Positions 23,534-31,493 of a DNA stretch of 64,000 nt are shown here, piece by piece (position 1 is the stretch's first letter; each line of letters opens with the position of its first letter). Origin of the DNA: CAVPKN01 sp964588495. GTDB taxonomy: Bacteria; Chlamydiota; Chlamydiia; Chlamydiales; JAAKFR01. Under the pieces are notes generated by a model. It searched no databases, was not told the DNA's origin, and saw nothing but the letters and a program-made list of their open reading frames with translations. Made by a program: the position numbers and the translations under genes. Where the stretch lies: positions 19,426 to 83,425 of the forward strand of contig CAZPPS010000008.1 in assembly GCA_964588495.1 (NCBI GenBank), in the 5' to 3' direction.

Positions 23534-24418
23534 ATGACTGAAATTTCAATCGTAGGCAGTTGGCCTTTGAGGCAAGCCGCTGAAGGAGAGGAAGAGCCAG
23601 CGACTTCAATTGGGCTCAGGATCACGGCAATTATTTTGGGAATCATTGGAGTTGCGGCAACTCTTGCCGTTTTCTTTAGCGTACCAGGTCTGACTCGCAT
23701 CGACACAATTCTTTGTTGGACAGCAACAGGTGTTAGCGGAACATTGTTTATTTTAGGCTTAGTTATAAAATTTATCAAAAAGAAAGCTGAAGATGAAAGG
23801 GTGCAAAACAATCTTGAAAACCAGAGCACAGAAGAATCAGCGCACCAAATGCAAATCGCCGCGATTAAAAGACAAAATCCAGATTCTTCGTTGGCAAAAT
23901 TAAATGAAACTCAACTTTTTACCCCTACATGGTATCAAAGACAGCAACTCGCAGGCTACGAGTATCAGCATAGTATCATTGATTGGGAAAACAATGTCGA
24001 AGCCCTCCAAACGGCAGTCACCTGCGCAGGTGGTCACAATCCTAACATTCAACAGATAGATATTTTTCCTCTCTGCTATAAACATGATCCTGAAACGAAT
24101 ACCATTCACGTGGATCTTGCAAGCCACTTGGATGTGATTAAAAATACAAGGGCGTGTCTCCAAACAGGTAGCGTAACCCACTATTTAAATTCTAAGAATT
24201 TTCAATCAGCATTTAGCTTAACTCAAAATAAATCTTTTTCGCTCGACATCGGATTTACTTTTGGCGCATTTATTCTAGAAGAAATGCCGCACATAGCATT
24301 TTTTTCCGCGGAAAATGCTTTGCAGTGTGAGCTTGGTTATTTAAATGTGCAAGAAATCATCGGAAGAGAAGCCAAGATCGAGTTCAAAGAAAACAACAGT
24401 AAAATCACTTATTCTTAA
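23534..24418 (+). CDS. Inc-like membrane protein (bilobed hydrophobic domain), unknown C-terminal domain
   Basis: 294 residues from the ATG at 23534 (a GTG immediately precedes it). Two closely spaced membrane segments (about 28-50 and 57-80, separated by VPGLTRIDT) form the bilobed hydrophobic hairpin typical of chlamydial inclusion membrane proteins. A basic stretch KFIKKKAEDER follows. The soluble C-terminal part (about 95-294) includes FTPTWYQRQQLAGYEY, TCAGGHNPNIQQIDIFPLCY and FGAFILEEMPHIAFF. I recognise no family there. No ribosome site is clear. Export to the inclusion membrane by type III secretion, with the C-terminus facing host cytosol, is an inference from architecture. Confidence 0.65.
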   Translation: MTEISIVGSWPLRQAAEGEEEPATSIGLRITAIILGIIGVAATLAVFFSVPGLTRIDTILCWTATGVSGTLFILGLVIKFIKKKAEDERVQNNLENQSTEESAHQMQIAAIKRQNPDSSLAKLNETQLFTPTWYQRQQLAGYEYQHSIIDWENNVEALQTAVTCAGGHNPNIQQIDIFPLCYKHDPETNTIHVDLASHLDVIKNTRACLQTGSVTHYLNSKNFQSAFSLTQNKSFSLDIGFTFGAFILEEMPHIAFFSAENALQCELGYLNVQEIIGREAKIEFKENNSKITYS

Positions 24419-24647
24419 GTTTCTTGGCTCTAAAAGATTTATCTCTTTCCATTCGGAATTTTCAGGTTCTCATTTTAAGACAAATTTGAGACATTCACAG
24501 TAATATCAACACAGGAATCTATTTTTAAGGATACAAACGCCTGTTTTGGATTTCGAATTTCTAGAAGTAGTGACTGATAAATCTTTGAATTGAAAAAGCT
24601 TATTCGACAGTGATTTTTAATGTGGGTCCGCTTTAGAAAAATAAAGC

Positions 24648-24680
24648 AGCTTAAGCCTTTTTACAGGCTTAAGCTCTTTA
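24648..24680. terminator. Hairpin, possible terminator
   Basis: AGCTTAAGCC / GGCTTAAGCT forms a perfect 10-bp stem with an 8-base loop, followed by CTTTAAG. The T-tract is weak. Confidence 0.4.
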
Positions 24681-24748
24681 AGTAAGAGGGTAACTAAGTC
24701 TTGTTCAAGGACTCACCCTCTTGCGGTTTGGCAAACTTTGGACTTAAG

Positions 24749-24870
24749 AGCGGCGGCTCTCACGGCGGCCCTTTGGCATCGCCATTTCGCTTCGAGGTCC
24801 ACAACATACCTCAAAAAGCCTCCTGTGGAGGGTTTTTGATGGGTTGTCCGAGAGTCGCGTAGCGATTCAG
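24749..24870. repeat. Isolated copy of the tRNA-Leu-associated repeat unit
   Basis: GGCATCGCCATTTCGCTTCG, CACAACATACCTCAAAAAGCC and GATGGGTTGTCCGAGAGTCG are shared with the units at 27731-28383. The tRNA-like head of the unit is missing here. Confidence 0.8.
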
Positions 24871-25018
24871 GGATTTTAAGTCTTCCAGGATTTAACTAAA
24901 TTAAACGCCCTCAACTATAAAAAACCAAGGAATTAAATGCAAAGTATTATTGTTTTCTTTAGTCAATTTTAGTCACTTCCCAGTGATGCCCCCTATTGTC
25001 CCCTTCTAAAAGGAACGA

Positions 25019-25582
25019 TCAACGAACCTTTTTGTTTCCAGCGAAGTCTTCCACTGCCTTTAGAAACTGATAGGCTTCTCTATCTGATTTGAAAATATAG
25101 AAGTGAACATGGGGATATTTTTTGCGCAGCTCGTCCATCTCGGGACTGTACCGCTTGTGATATCGGAACATGTATTTAATAAGCCTAAAATGGACGCTTT
25201 TTGTACATCCTTCCGCCAAATCAGGGATCTGCCAGTTCTTTTGAAACACACGCTTTAAAATTCGCCAAAGGCAAACAAACACCGAGTAATGAAAGTAAAT
25301 GGCGACATCGGCTTGCTGAAAGCGCATTTCCAGCGATTTCATCGCATTGCCATCAATCACCCATTTTGGCTGATTAACAAAACCCTGTTGTATACCTAAA
25401 AATTCTTGATAGTCTCGCTCTACCCAATTCTCAACATAGAAATATTTATCTAAGTGAAAGATAGGCAACCCTAAGTGTTTCGCCAATTTTGTAGCAAAAG
25501 TAGACTTTCCACTTCCTGGCAACCCAAATACCATAATTTTGTTGAGCTGCTTAGGCAAATTTTTAAGGTTCGATACAGTCAT
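25019..25582 (-). CDS. P-loop kinase-like protein (adenylate kinase/FlaR-like)
   Basis: 187 residues. GLPGSGKST (20-28) is a perfect Walker A motif. It is followed by FHLDKYFYVENWVERD (about 43-57) and WVIDGNAMKSLEMRFQQADVAIYF, the arrangement of the AAA_18 / 'DNA topology modulation protein FlaR-related' kinases. It is soluble. These are thought to be small-molecule or nucleotide kinases, mostly uncharacterised. The broken SDR gene begins 13 bases beyond its start on the same strand and may have shared its transcript. The substrate is unknown. Confidence 0.75.
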   Translation of the reverse strand: MTVSNLKNLPKQLNKIMVFGLPGSGKSTFATKLAKHLGLPIFHLDKYFYVENWVERDYQEFLGIQQGFVNQPKWVIDGNAMKSLEMRFQQADVAIYFHYSVFVCLWRILKRVFQKNWQIPDLAEGCTKSVHFRLIKYMFRYHKRYSPEMDELRKKYPHVHFYIFKSDREAYQFLKAVEDFAGNKKVR

Positions 25583-25594
25583 TATTAAATTTAG

Positions 25595-25795
25595 CTAAAA
25601 AGAAAGAGATTGCCCACCGTCGATTGTCATAATTTGACCTGTCATCCAAGAAGATTCTTCAGAGGCAAGAAAAAGAGCAGCATTCGCTTGATCGTCAGGT
25701 ATACCAGCTCTTTGTTTAGCAAATGCCATGGCAATTGCCTTTCCTATACTCCGATTTGCCCCTGTGACAATCGCTTTTTTATTGTGTAATTTCAT
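25595..25795 (-). pseudogene. SDR oxidoreductase with a large in-frame internal deletion
   Basis: The 66-codon frame joins an SDR N-terminus (MKLHNKKAIVTGANRSIGKAIAMAFAKQ, NAD(P) glycine motif slightly altered) directly to an SDR C-terminus (RAGIPDDQANAALFLASEES, then SWMTGQIMTIDGG). The roughly 170-180 residues with the catalytic Ser-Tyr-Lys are missing. A working enzyme is impossible. Confidence 0.8.
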
Positions 25796-25823
25796 ATTCT
25801 ATTCACTTTAAGTCACATAGTTT

Positions 25824-27659
25824 TCAAGCGTATTCAACAAATCGGCAGATTTGCTGAAATCCTAGCTTTTGATACAGGCTTTTCCCGCTAGAAGAGGCTT
25901 GCAGAGTCGACAAATGATAACCACATGCTTTGGCTCTGAGTAATAAAAATAGCATCATCTCTGTCCCATAACCTCTTTTTCTAAAGGAGGGATTGGTCAT
26001 AACGTAATAGATTCCCCCTACATTTGCATGCAGCACCAAAACTCCGGTGACCACAGGAACCTCATCTACATAGCCTATATACATTTCATAGGGAGCCCCT
26101 TCTGCATAAAGAACAGGAGGGATTTTTCTGAAAAATTCCTCATATATATCCTCAAAGCGCCCCATACTAATCATCACTGCAGCAAAATCTTGCAAGGCCT
26201 TTTGCTCAACAACTCTTTGAATCAATAGTTCAGGTATTCCTCTGAACAATTTTGCGTGATCGAGTGGAAGGTACATACCGATGTCATCTTCTTTATAGCT
26301 CAAGCCTTGAGCCATAAGCTCTTTTTCTAATGCATCTGGCGTATCTCTTTCGCTCACCCACCAACTAAAGGGAAGCTGTTGGCTTTGAAATAGTCCTAAG
26401 ACATGAGCGACTCTTTCAGAGACATTTTTCTCATTAAATCGAGCACCAATCACGTAATTAAAAGTATCATCTTTCATAGAAGAGCGTACGACAACAACAT
26501 CAGGCTCATAAACGATCTGTATTTGGGGCAGATATTTGGCAAAATAGGTCATTATCAACTGCATATTTGCCTCCATAGCATGGATAATCTCGCTTTGAGA
26601 CCAAGAGGATTTTCGTGAATGAGCAATCTTGCTCCAATATGAGCCTTGATCTTGATTAACCGCCTTACAATCAATACTCTTAATATAGATTTCTTTTCCT
26701 AAAATATACTTCGTCATGTCAGCTGGATTGTCTTGAGCCAGCTTCTGCTTTAATTCTGAATACTTTGTCACTTCTTCGGGGTGATCTCTTAGGAAATCTC
26801 TAAATCTGAAATGTCTGGCAACTTCGGGATCGGAGTCTTCAAAAATGTGGAGATGGATATTGTGAAGATTCCGTTTTCGAAAAAAGCGCCGTTGTTTCAT
26901 GCCGTATTCGCCCAAGGCAATATAACCGATACCTTCAAGTGCGTGATTAAACTGATCGATCTCAAGGACATCATTTGTAATGCCAAGAATATCAATAATA
27001 GGCTTTGCATCGCACTGGGGAATGGAAGTACTGCCGATGTGATGAAATATGATCGAATGCTCGCCGAATATTTGATGCAGCTTTTCTACTTCTTCTAAAA
27101 AGATTTTTTTCCATTCAGTACTATATGAGCACAGAGTAATTCGGCTTACATCGTAGATATCGACCTCAAACTCATGGAATGTTGTCGATTTCGATCGATT
27201 CATTCCTATTTTTTCCGCGACTTTTTTAGAGCGCACATTACTAGGCTCTATGACTGAAACCACTCTATCCAATCTCAACACTGTAAAAGCATATTCTTTG
27301 ATAGCAAAAGCTGCTTCTGTTGCTAATCCCTGACCCCAATATTCTTTAGCTAAGCGATATATTAACTCAACACACTCAGAATCATCCAATGTTTGCTTAA
27401 TCAAACCTGCAAGCCCAATGAAAGCGTGACTCTCTTTGCAAATGAGCGCCCATAACCCATATCCATTTTTCTCATAATGAGATAACGTTCCATTGAGATA
27501 GGCTTCGATGTCTTTTTTATCTAGAGGACCTTTCAGAGAAAATTGCATCACCTCTGGATCCCCTAAAATTTTTTGCAGGTCATTTACATCTTGCAGAGCA
27601 CATTTCCGGACAAACAATCGCAGAGTTTCGAATAAAAATTCCCTTTCGCCCATCCTCAC
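25824..27659 (-). CDS. GNAT - GrpB - GNAT three-domain fusion
   Basis: 611 residues in one uninterrupted frame. Residues 1-172 form a RimJ-type acetyltransferase: LFETLRLFVRKC, LIYRLAKEYWGQGLATEA (acetyl-CoA loop) and NVRSKKVAEKIGM. Residues 174 to about 335 form a GrpB/UPF0157 nucleotidyltransferase-like domain: FHHIGSTSIPQCDAKPIIDIL and KRNLHNIHLHIFE. Residues about 355-611 form a second, unrelated GNAT-type module, with TNPSFRKRGYGTEMM near 558 and SSSGKSLYQKLGFQ near 590. GrpB proteins are often neighbours or fusions of acetyltransferases, but function is unknown. Substrates cannot be named; resistance or small-molecule modification is possible. It is followed by the deleted SDR and the kinase. 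Confidence 0.85.
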   Translation of the reverse strand: MRMGEREFLFETLRLFVRKCALQDVNDLQKILGDPEVMQFSLKGPLDKKDIEAYLNGTLSHYEKNGYGLWALICKESHAFIGLAGLIKQTLDDSECVELIYRLAKEYWGQGLATEAAFAIKEYAFTVLRLDRVVSVIEPSNVRSKKVAEKIGMNRSKSTTFHEFEVDIYDVSRITLCSYSTEWKKIFLEEVEKLHQIFGEHSIIFHHIGSTSIPQCDAKPIIDILGITNDVLEIDQFNHALEGIGYIALGEYGMKQRRFFRKRNLHNIHLHIFEDSDPEVARHFRFRDFLRDHPEEVTKYSELKQKLAQDNPADMTKYILGKEIYIKSIDCKAVNQDQGSYWSKIAHSRKSSWSQSEIIHAMEANMQLIMTYFAKYLPQIQIVYEPDVVVVRSSMKDDTFNYVIGARFNEKNVSERVAHVLGLFQSQQLPFSWWVSERDTPDALEKELMAQGLSYKEDDIGMYLPLDHAKLFRGIPELLIQRVVEQKALQDFAAVMISMGRFEDIYEEFFRKIPPVLYAEGAPYEMYIGYVDEVPVVTGVLVLHANVGGIYYVMTNPSFRKRGYGTEMMLFLLLRAKACGYHLSTLQASSSGKSLYQKLGFQQICRFVEYA

Positions 27660-28108
27660 TTTTCCTGCAATTCTTTATCGCTTACTGATAGAGGATATTG
27701 ACGACCCACAAAGGCAAAACCTGCTCCTTCTTCGCAAATAAACTTCGTTAATTTGCTCGGGGCTTAGACTCCCCTTCGGGCCGGCTCATGGCGGCCTAAC
27801 GGCATCGCCATTTCGCTTCGAGCTCCACAACATACCTCAAAAAGCCTCCCGTGGAGGGTTTTTGATGGGTTGTCCGAGAGTCGCGCTAGCGATCCGAGGT
27901 GCGTAGGCCAACCGATTGGCCTTCTCCCTCTTCGCAAAAAATTTTACAAATTTATTGCTCGGGGCTTAGACTCCCCTTCGGGCCGGCTCATGGCGGCCTA
28001 AAGGCATCGCCATTTCGCTTCGAGGTCCACAACATACCTCAAAAAGCCTCCCCTGGAGGGTTTTTGATGGGTTGTCCGAGAGTCGCGCTAGCGATCCGAG
28101 GTGCGTAG

Positions 28109-28208
28109 NNNNNNNNNNNNNNNNNNNNNNNNNNNNNNNNNNNNNNNNNNNNNNNNNNNNNNNNNNNNNNNNNNNNNNNNNNNNNNNNNNNNNNNNNNNN
28201 NNNNNNNN
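28109..28208. other. Assembly gap (100 Ns)
   Basis: Exactly 100 Ns within the tandem array, a placeholder of probably unknown true length. The array very likely caused the break. Confidence 0.95.
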
Positions 28209-28331
28209 GCCAACCGATTGGCCTTCTCCCTCTTCGCAAATAAACTGCGTTAATTTGCTCGGGGCGGGACTCCCCTGCGGGCCGGCTCATGGCGGCCTAA
28301 AGGCATCGCCATTTCGCTTCGAGATCCCGAC

Positions 28332-28354
28332 AAAAGCCAACCGTTTGGCTTTTT
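28332..28354 (-). terminator. tRNA-Leu terminator
   Basis: On the minus strand AAAAGCCAA / TTGGCTTTT around a short CGG loop lies about 30 bases past the tRNA 3' end and ends in TTTTG. Upstream array units carry the related GCCAACCGATTGGC. Confidence 0.6.
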
Positions 28355-28383
28355 CCCTCTTCGCAAATAAACTGCGTTAATTT

Positions 28384-28465
28384 GCTCGGGGCGGGACTCG
28401 AACCCGCACGGAGTTGCCTCCAAGGGATTTTAAGTCCCTAGTGTCTACCATTTCACCACCCGAGC
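28384..28465 (-). tRNA. tRNA-Leu (anticodon UAA)
   Basis: 82 nt. The acceptor stem GCTCGGG / CCCGAGC is perfect. The anticodon loop CTTAAAA gives UAA; the long class II variable arm GGAG-GCAA-CTCC and T arm GCGGGTTCGAGTCCCGC are intact. The discriminator and CCA are not encoded. The gene is alone, and its 3' half seeds the tandem repeat array downstream. Confidence 0.95.
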
Positions 28466-28517
28466 GCTCGTTTAAGCTAAAAATCTGTGTAAAACACACT
28501 TTAGTTATAAAAAGCAA

Positions 28518-28550
28518 TTCCTCTCTGTGTTCTCTGTGAGCTCTGTGGTT
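28518..28550. repeat. CTCTGTGT-type dispersed repeat, copy 2
   Basis: TTCCTCTCTGTGTTCTCTGTGAGCTCTGTGGTT, closely matching 14442-14476 and 63863-63900. Confidence 0.7.
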
Positions 28551-28621
28551 TCAAAAAAAACGAAGAGCTAACACACAAAAACTCATGAGACAAAAAGTCA
28601 AAGCCTAAGCTTAAAACGTCT

Positions 28622-29338
28622 CTATACGTTAGAGGGTTGAGGGATATGAGTCAATAGAATTTCTGAGAGATTAGTGATGATGGGGTGATTGGGTGCATGC
28701 ATTAAAGCTAACTGCAGGGTGTTATAAGCTAAATTTAATTCACCCCGTTGCACCTGTGCAAGCGCAAGATTTGTCAGGAGCCCTGGGTGTGCGTGTAGAT
28801 TGTGCTTTTCCAAGAGCTCGATCCCCTTTCCTTTCTGGAGCTTGCGCGTGAGTCTGATCCACAGCGGCGGAAATAGTGTTTGTTTGAGTCCTCCTTTTAA
28901 GAGCAAAGGTGTCACTCTACAACCGAAGAAAAAAAGATGAAAAAATATGAGAGCCATGACGGCGAAATCTGAGATATTGAGCATGGATTGAGGAAGAAAA
29001 AGATGGCTTAGCAAAATGAGCGTCAGCCAAAGAGAAATCCAGAGCAGATGGCTCACACTCTTTTCAAAGAAAGGGAGGATTTGCTCATAAAGAGAATCTC
29101 CCTCTTGGTTTACCAGAGTAAACAAACCACTCGAGGTAAAATCAAAGAAAAAGCGCGGCCCGTACTTGTTATCATTTTTCTGAACAAATGGGGTCTCTAT
29201 CGGCTGAGATTTTTTTTCAACATTGCAAGGACCGCTTTCACAGGGCCCGGCCTGATCATGCTGAAAAGGAAGATTAGCCGATAGAGCGCCCGAGTTGTCA
29301 GATAAATTGTGACAAATGCGGGCGAACTTTTCCTTCAA
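28622..29338 (-). CDS. Hypothetical membrane protein with C-terminal TPR-like helices
   Basis: 238 residues. A polar N-terminus (1-90) is followed by two adjacent membrane segments (about 96-118, SHLLWISLWLTLILLSHLFL, and about 124-144, DFAVMALIFFHLFFFG). A C-terminal part (about 175-235) resembles one or two TPR units (HPGLLTNLALAQVQRGELNLAYNTLQLALMHAPNHP). The start overlaps the stop of the upstream gene by four bases, so both are translated from one message. A scaffolding role is plausible from the TPR alone; no family is recognised. Confidence 0.65.
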   Translation of the reverse strand: MKEKFARICHNLSDNSGALSANLPFQHDQAGPCESGPCNVEKKSQPIETPFVQKNDNKYGPRFFFDFTSSGLFTLVNQEGDSLYEQILPFFEKSVSHLLWISLWLTLILLSHLFLPQSMLNISDFAVMALIFFHLFFFGCRVTPLLLKGGLKQTLFPPLWIRLTRKLQKGKGIELLEKHNLHAHPGLLTNLALAQVQRGELNLAYNTLQLALMHAPNHPIITNLSEILLTHIPQPSNV

Positions 29339-29994
29339 AAAGGAACCTCTTCGTTCTCTTCTTTAGTACGAGTTTCACCTTCCACAAGATTGGCTGGAGG
29401 GGGCATCAATACAAACTTACTTTGCTCCTCGCCGCTGTTCTCTTCAGGAAGAGCTTGTGTTTTGTAACGTGTGATAGTTTCAGAAATTAGAGTAGATGGA
29501 GGGGGAATTAAGCTTGTTTTTTCGACCTTTTTCTCTTTAAAAGCAGGCTGTGTCAGAGAAATATCTTCTGCAATTTCCTCATCTAGCTCTCCTTTACCCC
29601 GCTTTTTGCGAGAACGTCGCTTGTCACGTCTCTTATCAGCTCGTTGCTCAGCGCTAGCTGTAGAATCCATGTCTTCAATCGGGGCTTCTTCTTTTGCTGC
29701 TTTTAAAACCGTTTCACGGCCACCTCCGATTTTGATACCACGCTCAGTCCCCGTCGTTTTTAAGACCATGCGTGATTCTCGCACTTCAAGAATTTCGTAA
29801 TCACCAACTGGGACAACAAAACACTTGGGCTTTTCTACAGAACGGTAAAAAGAAGCCTTGCCGAAGCTAATCACTTCGACGGCATCTACAAAAAATTCCT
29901 CTTGTCCGCCCGCTTTGCTGCTGCGGACGACTAACTTATACCCGTCTTTGGGCGTAATCACTGTTTCAATTAATGGTTCTCTAGTAAAATTCAC
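29335..29994 (-). CDS. Hypothetical protein at the CT504 position, downstream of gapA
   Basis: 219 residues. An N-terminal beta-rich part (1-85) reads KDGYKLVVRSSKAGGQEEFFVDAVEVISFG and SVEKPKCFVVPVGDYEILEVRESRMVLK. Then comes a low-complexity basic tract (about 115-135: EQRADKRRDKRRSRKKRGKG) and a disordered Pro-rich tail with a repeated PPPxxLI/V motif (LIPPPSTL, LMPPPANL). In C. trachomatis the gene after gapA is CT504, also uncharacterised, so orthology is suggested by position. The basic tract might bind nucleic acid. It overlaps gapA's end by four bases. Confidence 0.65.
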   Translation of the reverse strand: MNFTREPLIETVITPKDGYKLVVRSSKAGGQEEFFVDAVEVISFGKASFYRSVEKPKCFVVPVGDYEILEVRESRMVLKTTGTERGIKIGGGRETVLKAAKEEAPIEDMDSTASAEQRADKRRDKRRSRKKRGKGELDEEIAEDISLTQPAFKEKKVEKTSLIPPPSTLISETITRYKTQALPEENSGEEQSKFVLMPPPANLVEGETRTKEENEEVPF

Positions 29995-31013
29995 TCTTTT
30001 GCCTTTTGTTCTAGACTCGCCATATAAGCAATCAAATCAACGACACGGGCAGCATATCCCATTTCGTTATCATACCAGGCTATAAGCTTGAAAAAATGAT
30101 CATTCAATGCAATTCCTGCCCCTTTGTCAAAAATCGCGGAGTAGGGCGAACTTATAAAATCGGTAGAGACAACTTCTTCATCACAATAGTATAAAATTCC
30201 CTTTAACTCTGTTAAAGAAGCCTCTTTCATTTTTTGGCAGATTTCATCGTAACTTGTTGCTTTAGTCAGGCGAATAGTTAAATCAACGACCGACACATCA
30301 ACCACTGGGACTCTAAAAGCCATTCCAGTCAGCTTTCCTTTAACTTCAGGAAGGCATTGAGCAACAGCTATCGCTGCCCCTGTTGATGCCGGTATAATAT
30401 TTTGCGCAGCCCCTCTACCTCCACGCCAATCCTTTTTGGATGGGCCATCGACAGTTGGTTGTGAGGCTGTCATTGCATGGATTGTTGTCATCAATCCTTC
30501 TTCGATGCCGAAATTATCGAGAAGGATCTTTGTTATAGTCGCTAAACAATTGGTTGTGCAGGATGCATTAGAAACAACTGTATCCGTAACTGGATTGTAT
30601 TTTTTATGATTGACACCGATGACAAATGTCGGCACATCGCCCTTAGCTGGGGCTGTAATGATGACCCGTTTGGCTCCCGCCTTCAAGTGCTTGGAAGCCG
30701 CTTCTTTAGTTGTGAAAATTCCTGTGGATTCCACAACATAATCGACACCCAAATCTTTCCAGGGAAGCTTTTCAGGATCCTTTTCACTAAAAACATGAAT
30801 GGTATTTCCGTTAACAAAGATCTTGCCATCTTCCGCTCTTACCTCAGCATCTAGTTTACCATGTGTAGAGTCGTATTTCAGCAAGTAGGCCAAGTTCGCT
30901 GCAGGAAACAAGTCATTGACAGCGACAACTTCAAATGATTGATTCTCAAGAGACAGGCGCAGGAAAAGTCTTCCTATACGCCCCAAACCATTAATAGCGA
31001 TCTTCACTGTCAC
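29991..31013 (-). CDS. gapA: Glyceraldehyde-3-phosphate dehydrogenase
   Basis: 340 residues from the GTG at 31013, chosen because the product then begins MTVKIAINGLGRIGRLFLR as in other GapA proteins; a GGGGGG site lies seven bases upstream. An in-frame ATG at 31031 would add six residues. The NAD-binding GLGRIGR, catalytic SNASCTTNCL and WYDNEMGYAARVVDL motifs are intact. It is the glycolytic oxidation step, tetrameric and cytosolic. It follows rplQ by about 50 bases, as in all chlamydiae, so it is at the tail of the ribosomal transcript. Confidence 0.97.
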   Translation of the reverse strand: MTVKIAINGLGRIGRLFLRLSLENQSFEVVAVNDLFPAANLAYLLKYDSTHGKLDAEVRAEDGKIFVNGNTIHVFSEKDPEKLPWKDLGVDYVVESTGIFTTKEAASKHLKAGAKRVIITAPAKGDVPTFVIGVNHKKYNPVTDTVVSNASCTTNCLATITKILLDNFGIEEGLMTTIHAMTASQPTVDGPSKKDWRGGRGAAQNIIPASTGAAIAVAQCLPEVKGKLTGMAFRVPVVDVSVVDLTIRLTKATSYDEICQKMKEASLTELKGILYYCDEEVVSTDFISSPYSAIFDKGAGIALNDHFFKLIAWYDNEMGYAARVVDLIAYMASLEQKAKE

Positions 31014-31064
31014 AATAACCCCCCCGTCCATGTAGCTCTGTAGTTTCTGAAAAGAAACTAAAAG

Positions 31065-31493
31065 CTACTCGCTTAGATACTCAATCAGACATGTTGGCGC
31101 ATTATCGCCTACACGGTTTTCCATACGCACAATACGCGTATAGCCACCTTCCCGATTTGCAAAACGAGGTCCGAGCGCATCAAAGAGCTTGGAAATGACA
31201 TTACGATCCAAATTGTAACTGGATGTTTTTCCATCACGGACTTTGCGAGCCTGCTTGGAATCCAATGTGTTGAAGCGTACCATCAATTTAGCGATCGCCG
31301 CTCTTCTGCTCGCCAAAGTATTTTTCTTAGCAAGAGTGATCATTTTGTCAGCATGGCGTCTCAGCTCTTTAGCTTTTGCAACAGTTGTCGTAATGCGCTC
31401 TTGCTCGATCAAAGATTTGAGCATATTTGAGAGCATGCAACGGTTGTGAGAAGAGGTACGCCCTAATTTAAATGTGTGTTTTCGGTGTCTCAT
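31065..31493 (-). CDS. rplQ: 50S ribosomal protein L17
   Basis: 142 residues. MRHRKHTFKLGRTSSHNRCMLSNM and EQERITTTVAKAKELRRHADKMITLAK are the conserved L17 core. The C-terminus (about 85-142) carries a family-typical extension including YTRIVRMENRVGDNAPTCLIEYL. It assembles into the large subunit near the exit tunnel. The start overlaps the rpoA stop by four bases. Confidence 0.97.
   Translation of the reverse strand: MRHRKHTFKLGRTSSHNRCMLSNMLKSLIEQERITTTVAKAKELRRHADKMITLAKKNTLASRRAAIAKLMVRFNTLDSKQARKVRDGKTSSYNLDRNVISKLFDALGPRFANREGGYTRIVRMENRVGDNAPTCLIEYLSE

Larger units (their letters stand above)
24419..25018. other. 600-bp intergenic region with hairpins and a tRNA-array-related repeat
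   Basis: No intact gene is seen. It holds a hairpin (24648-24680), a second stem AGAGGGT / ACCCTCT with inner AGTC/GGACT pairing (about 24685-24722), and a copy of the repeat unit that is tandem near tRNA-Leu (24749-24870). The rest is AT-rich with no recognised feature. Confidence 0.6.
27731..28383. repeat. Tandem array (~200-bp unit) derived from the 3' flank of tRNA-Leu
   Basis: TTCGCAAA...TTTGCTCGGGGC heads recur at 27731, 27931, 28233 and 28360. The first two units are 200 bases apart, the last spacing is 127, and an N gap interrupts. Each unit starts with a piece of the tRNA-Leu 3' end (TTTGCTCGGGGC) and then has GGGCCGGCTCATGGCGGCC. A CAAAAAGCCTCC / GGAGGGTTTTTG hairpin and GCCAACCGATTGGC follow; the third unit is truncated and lacks the CAAAAAGCCTCC hairpin. 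The last head is the real tRNA gene. No protein is encoded. The copy number is uncertain because of the gap. Confidence 0.85.

Noticed and set aside
24685..24722. tRNA or tmRNA fragment at the AGAGGGT / ACCCTCT stem
   Set aside because: Pairing is good, but no anticodon arm, T loop or tmRNA-like end is found; it is left as an unexplained hairpin.
27899..28380. Open frames with LPFGPAHGGLKASPFRF-type translation in the tandem array
   Set aside because: They arise from the repeat unit, run through the N gap and have no ribosome site. The same peptide appears in several copies only because the DNA is repeated.
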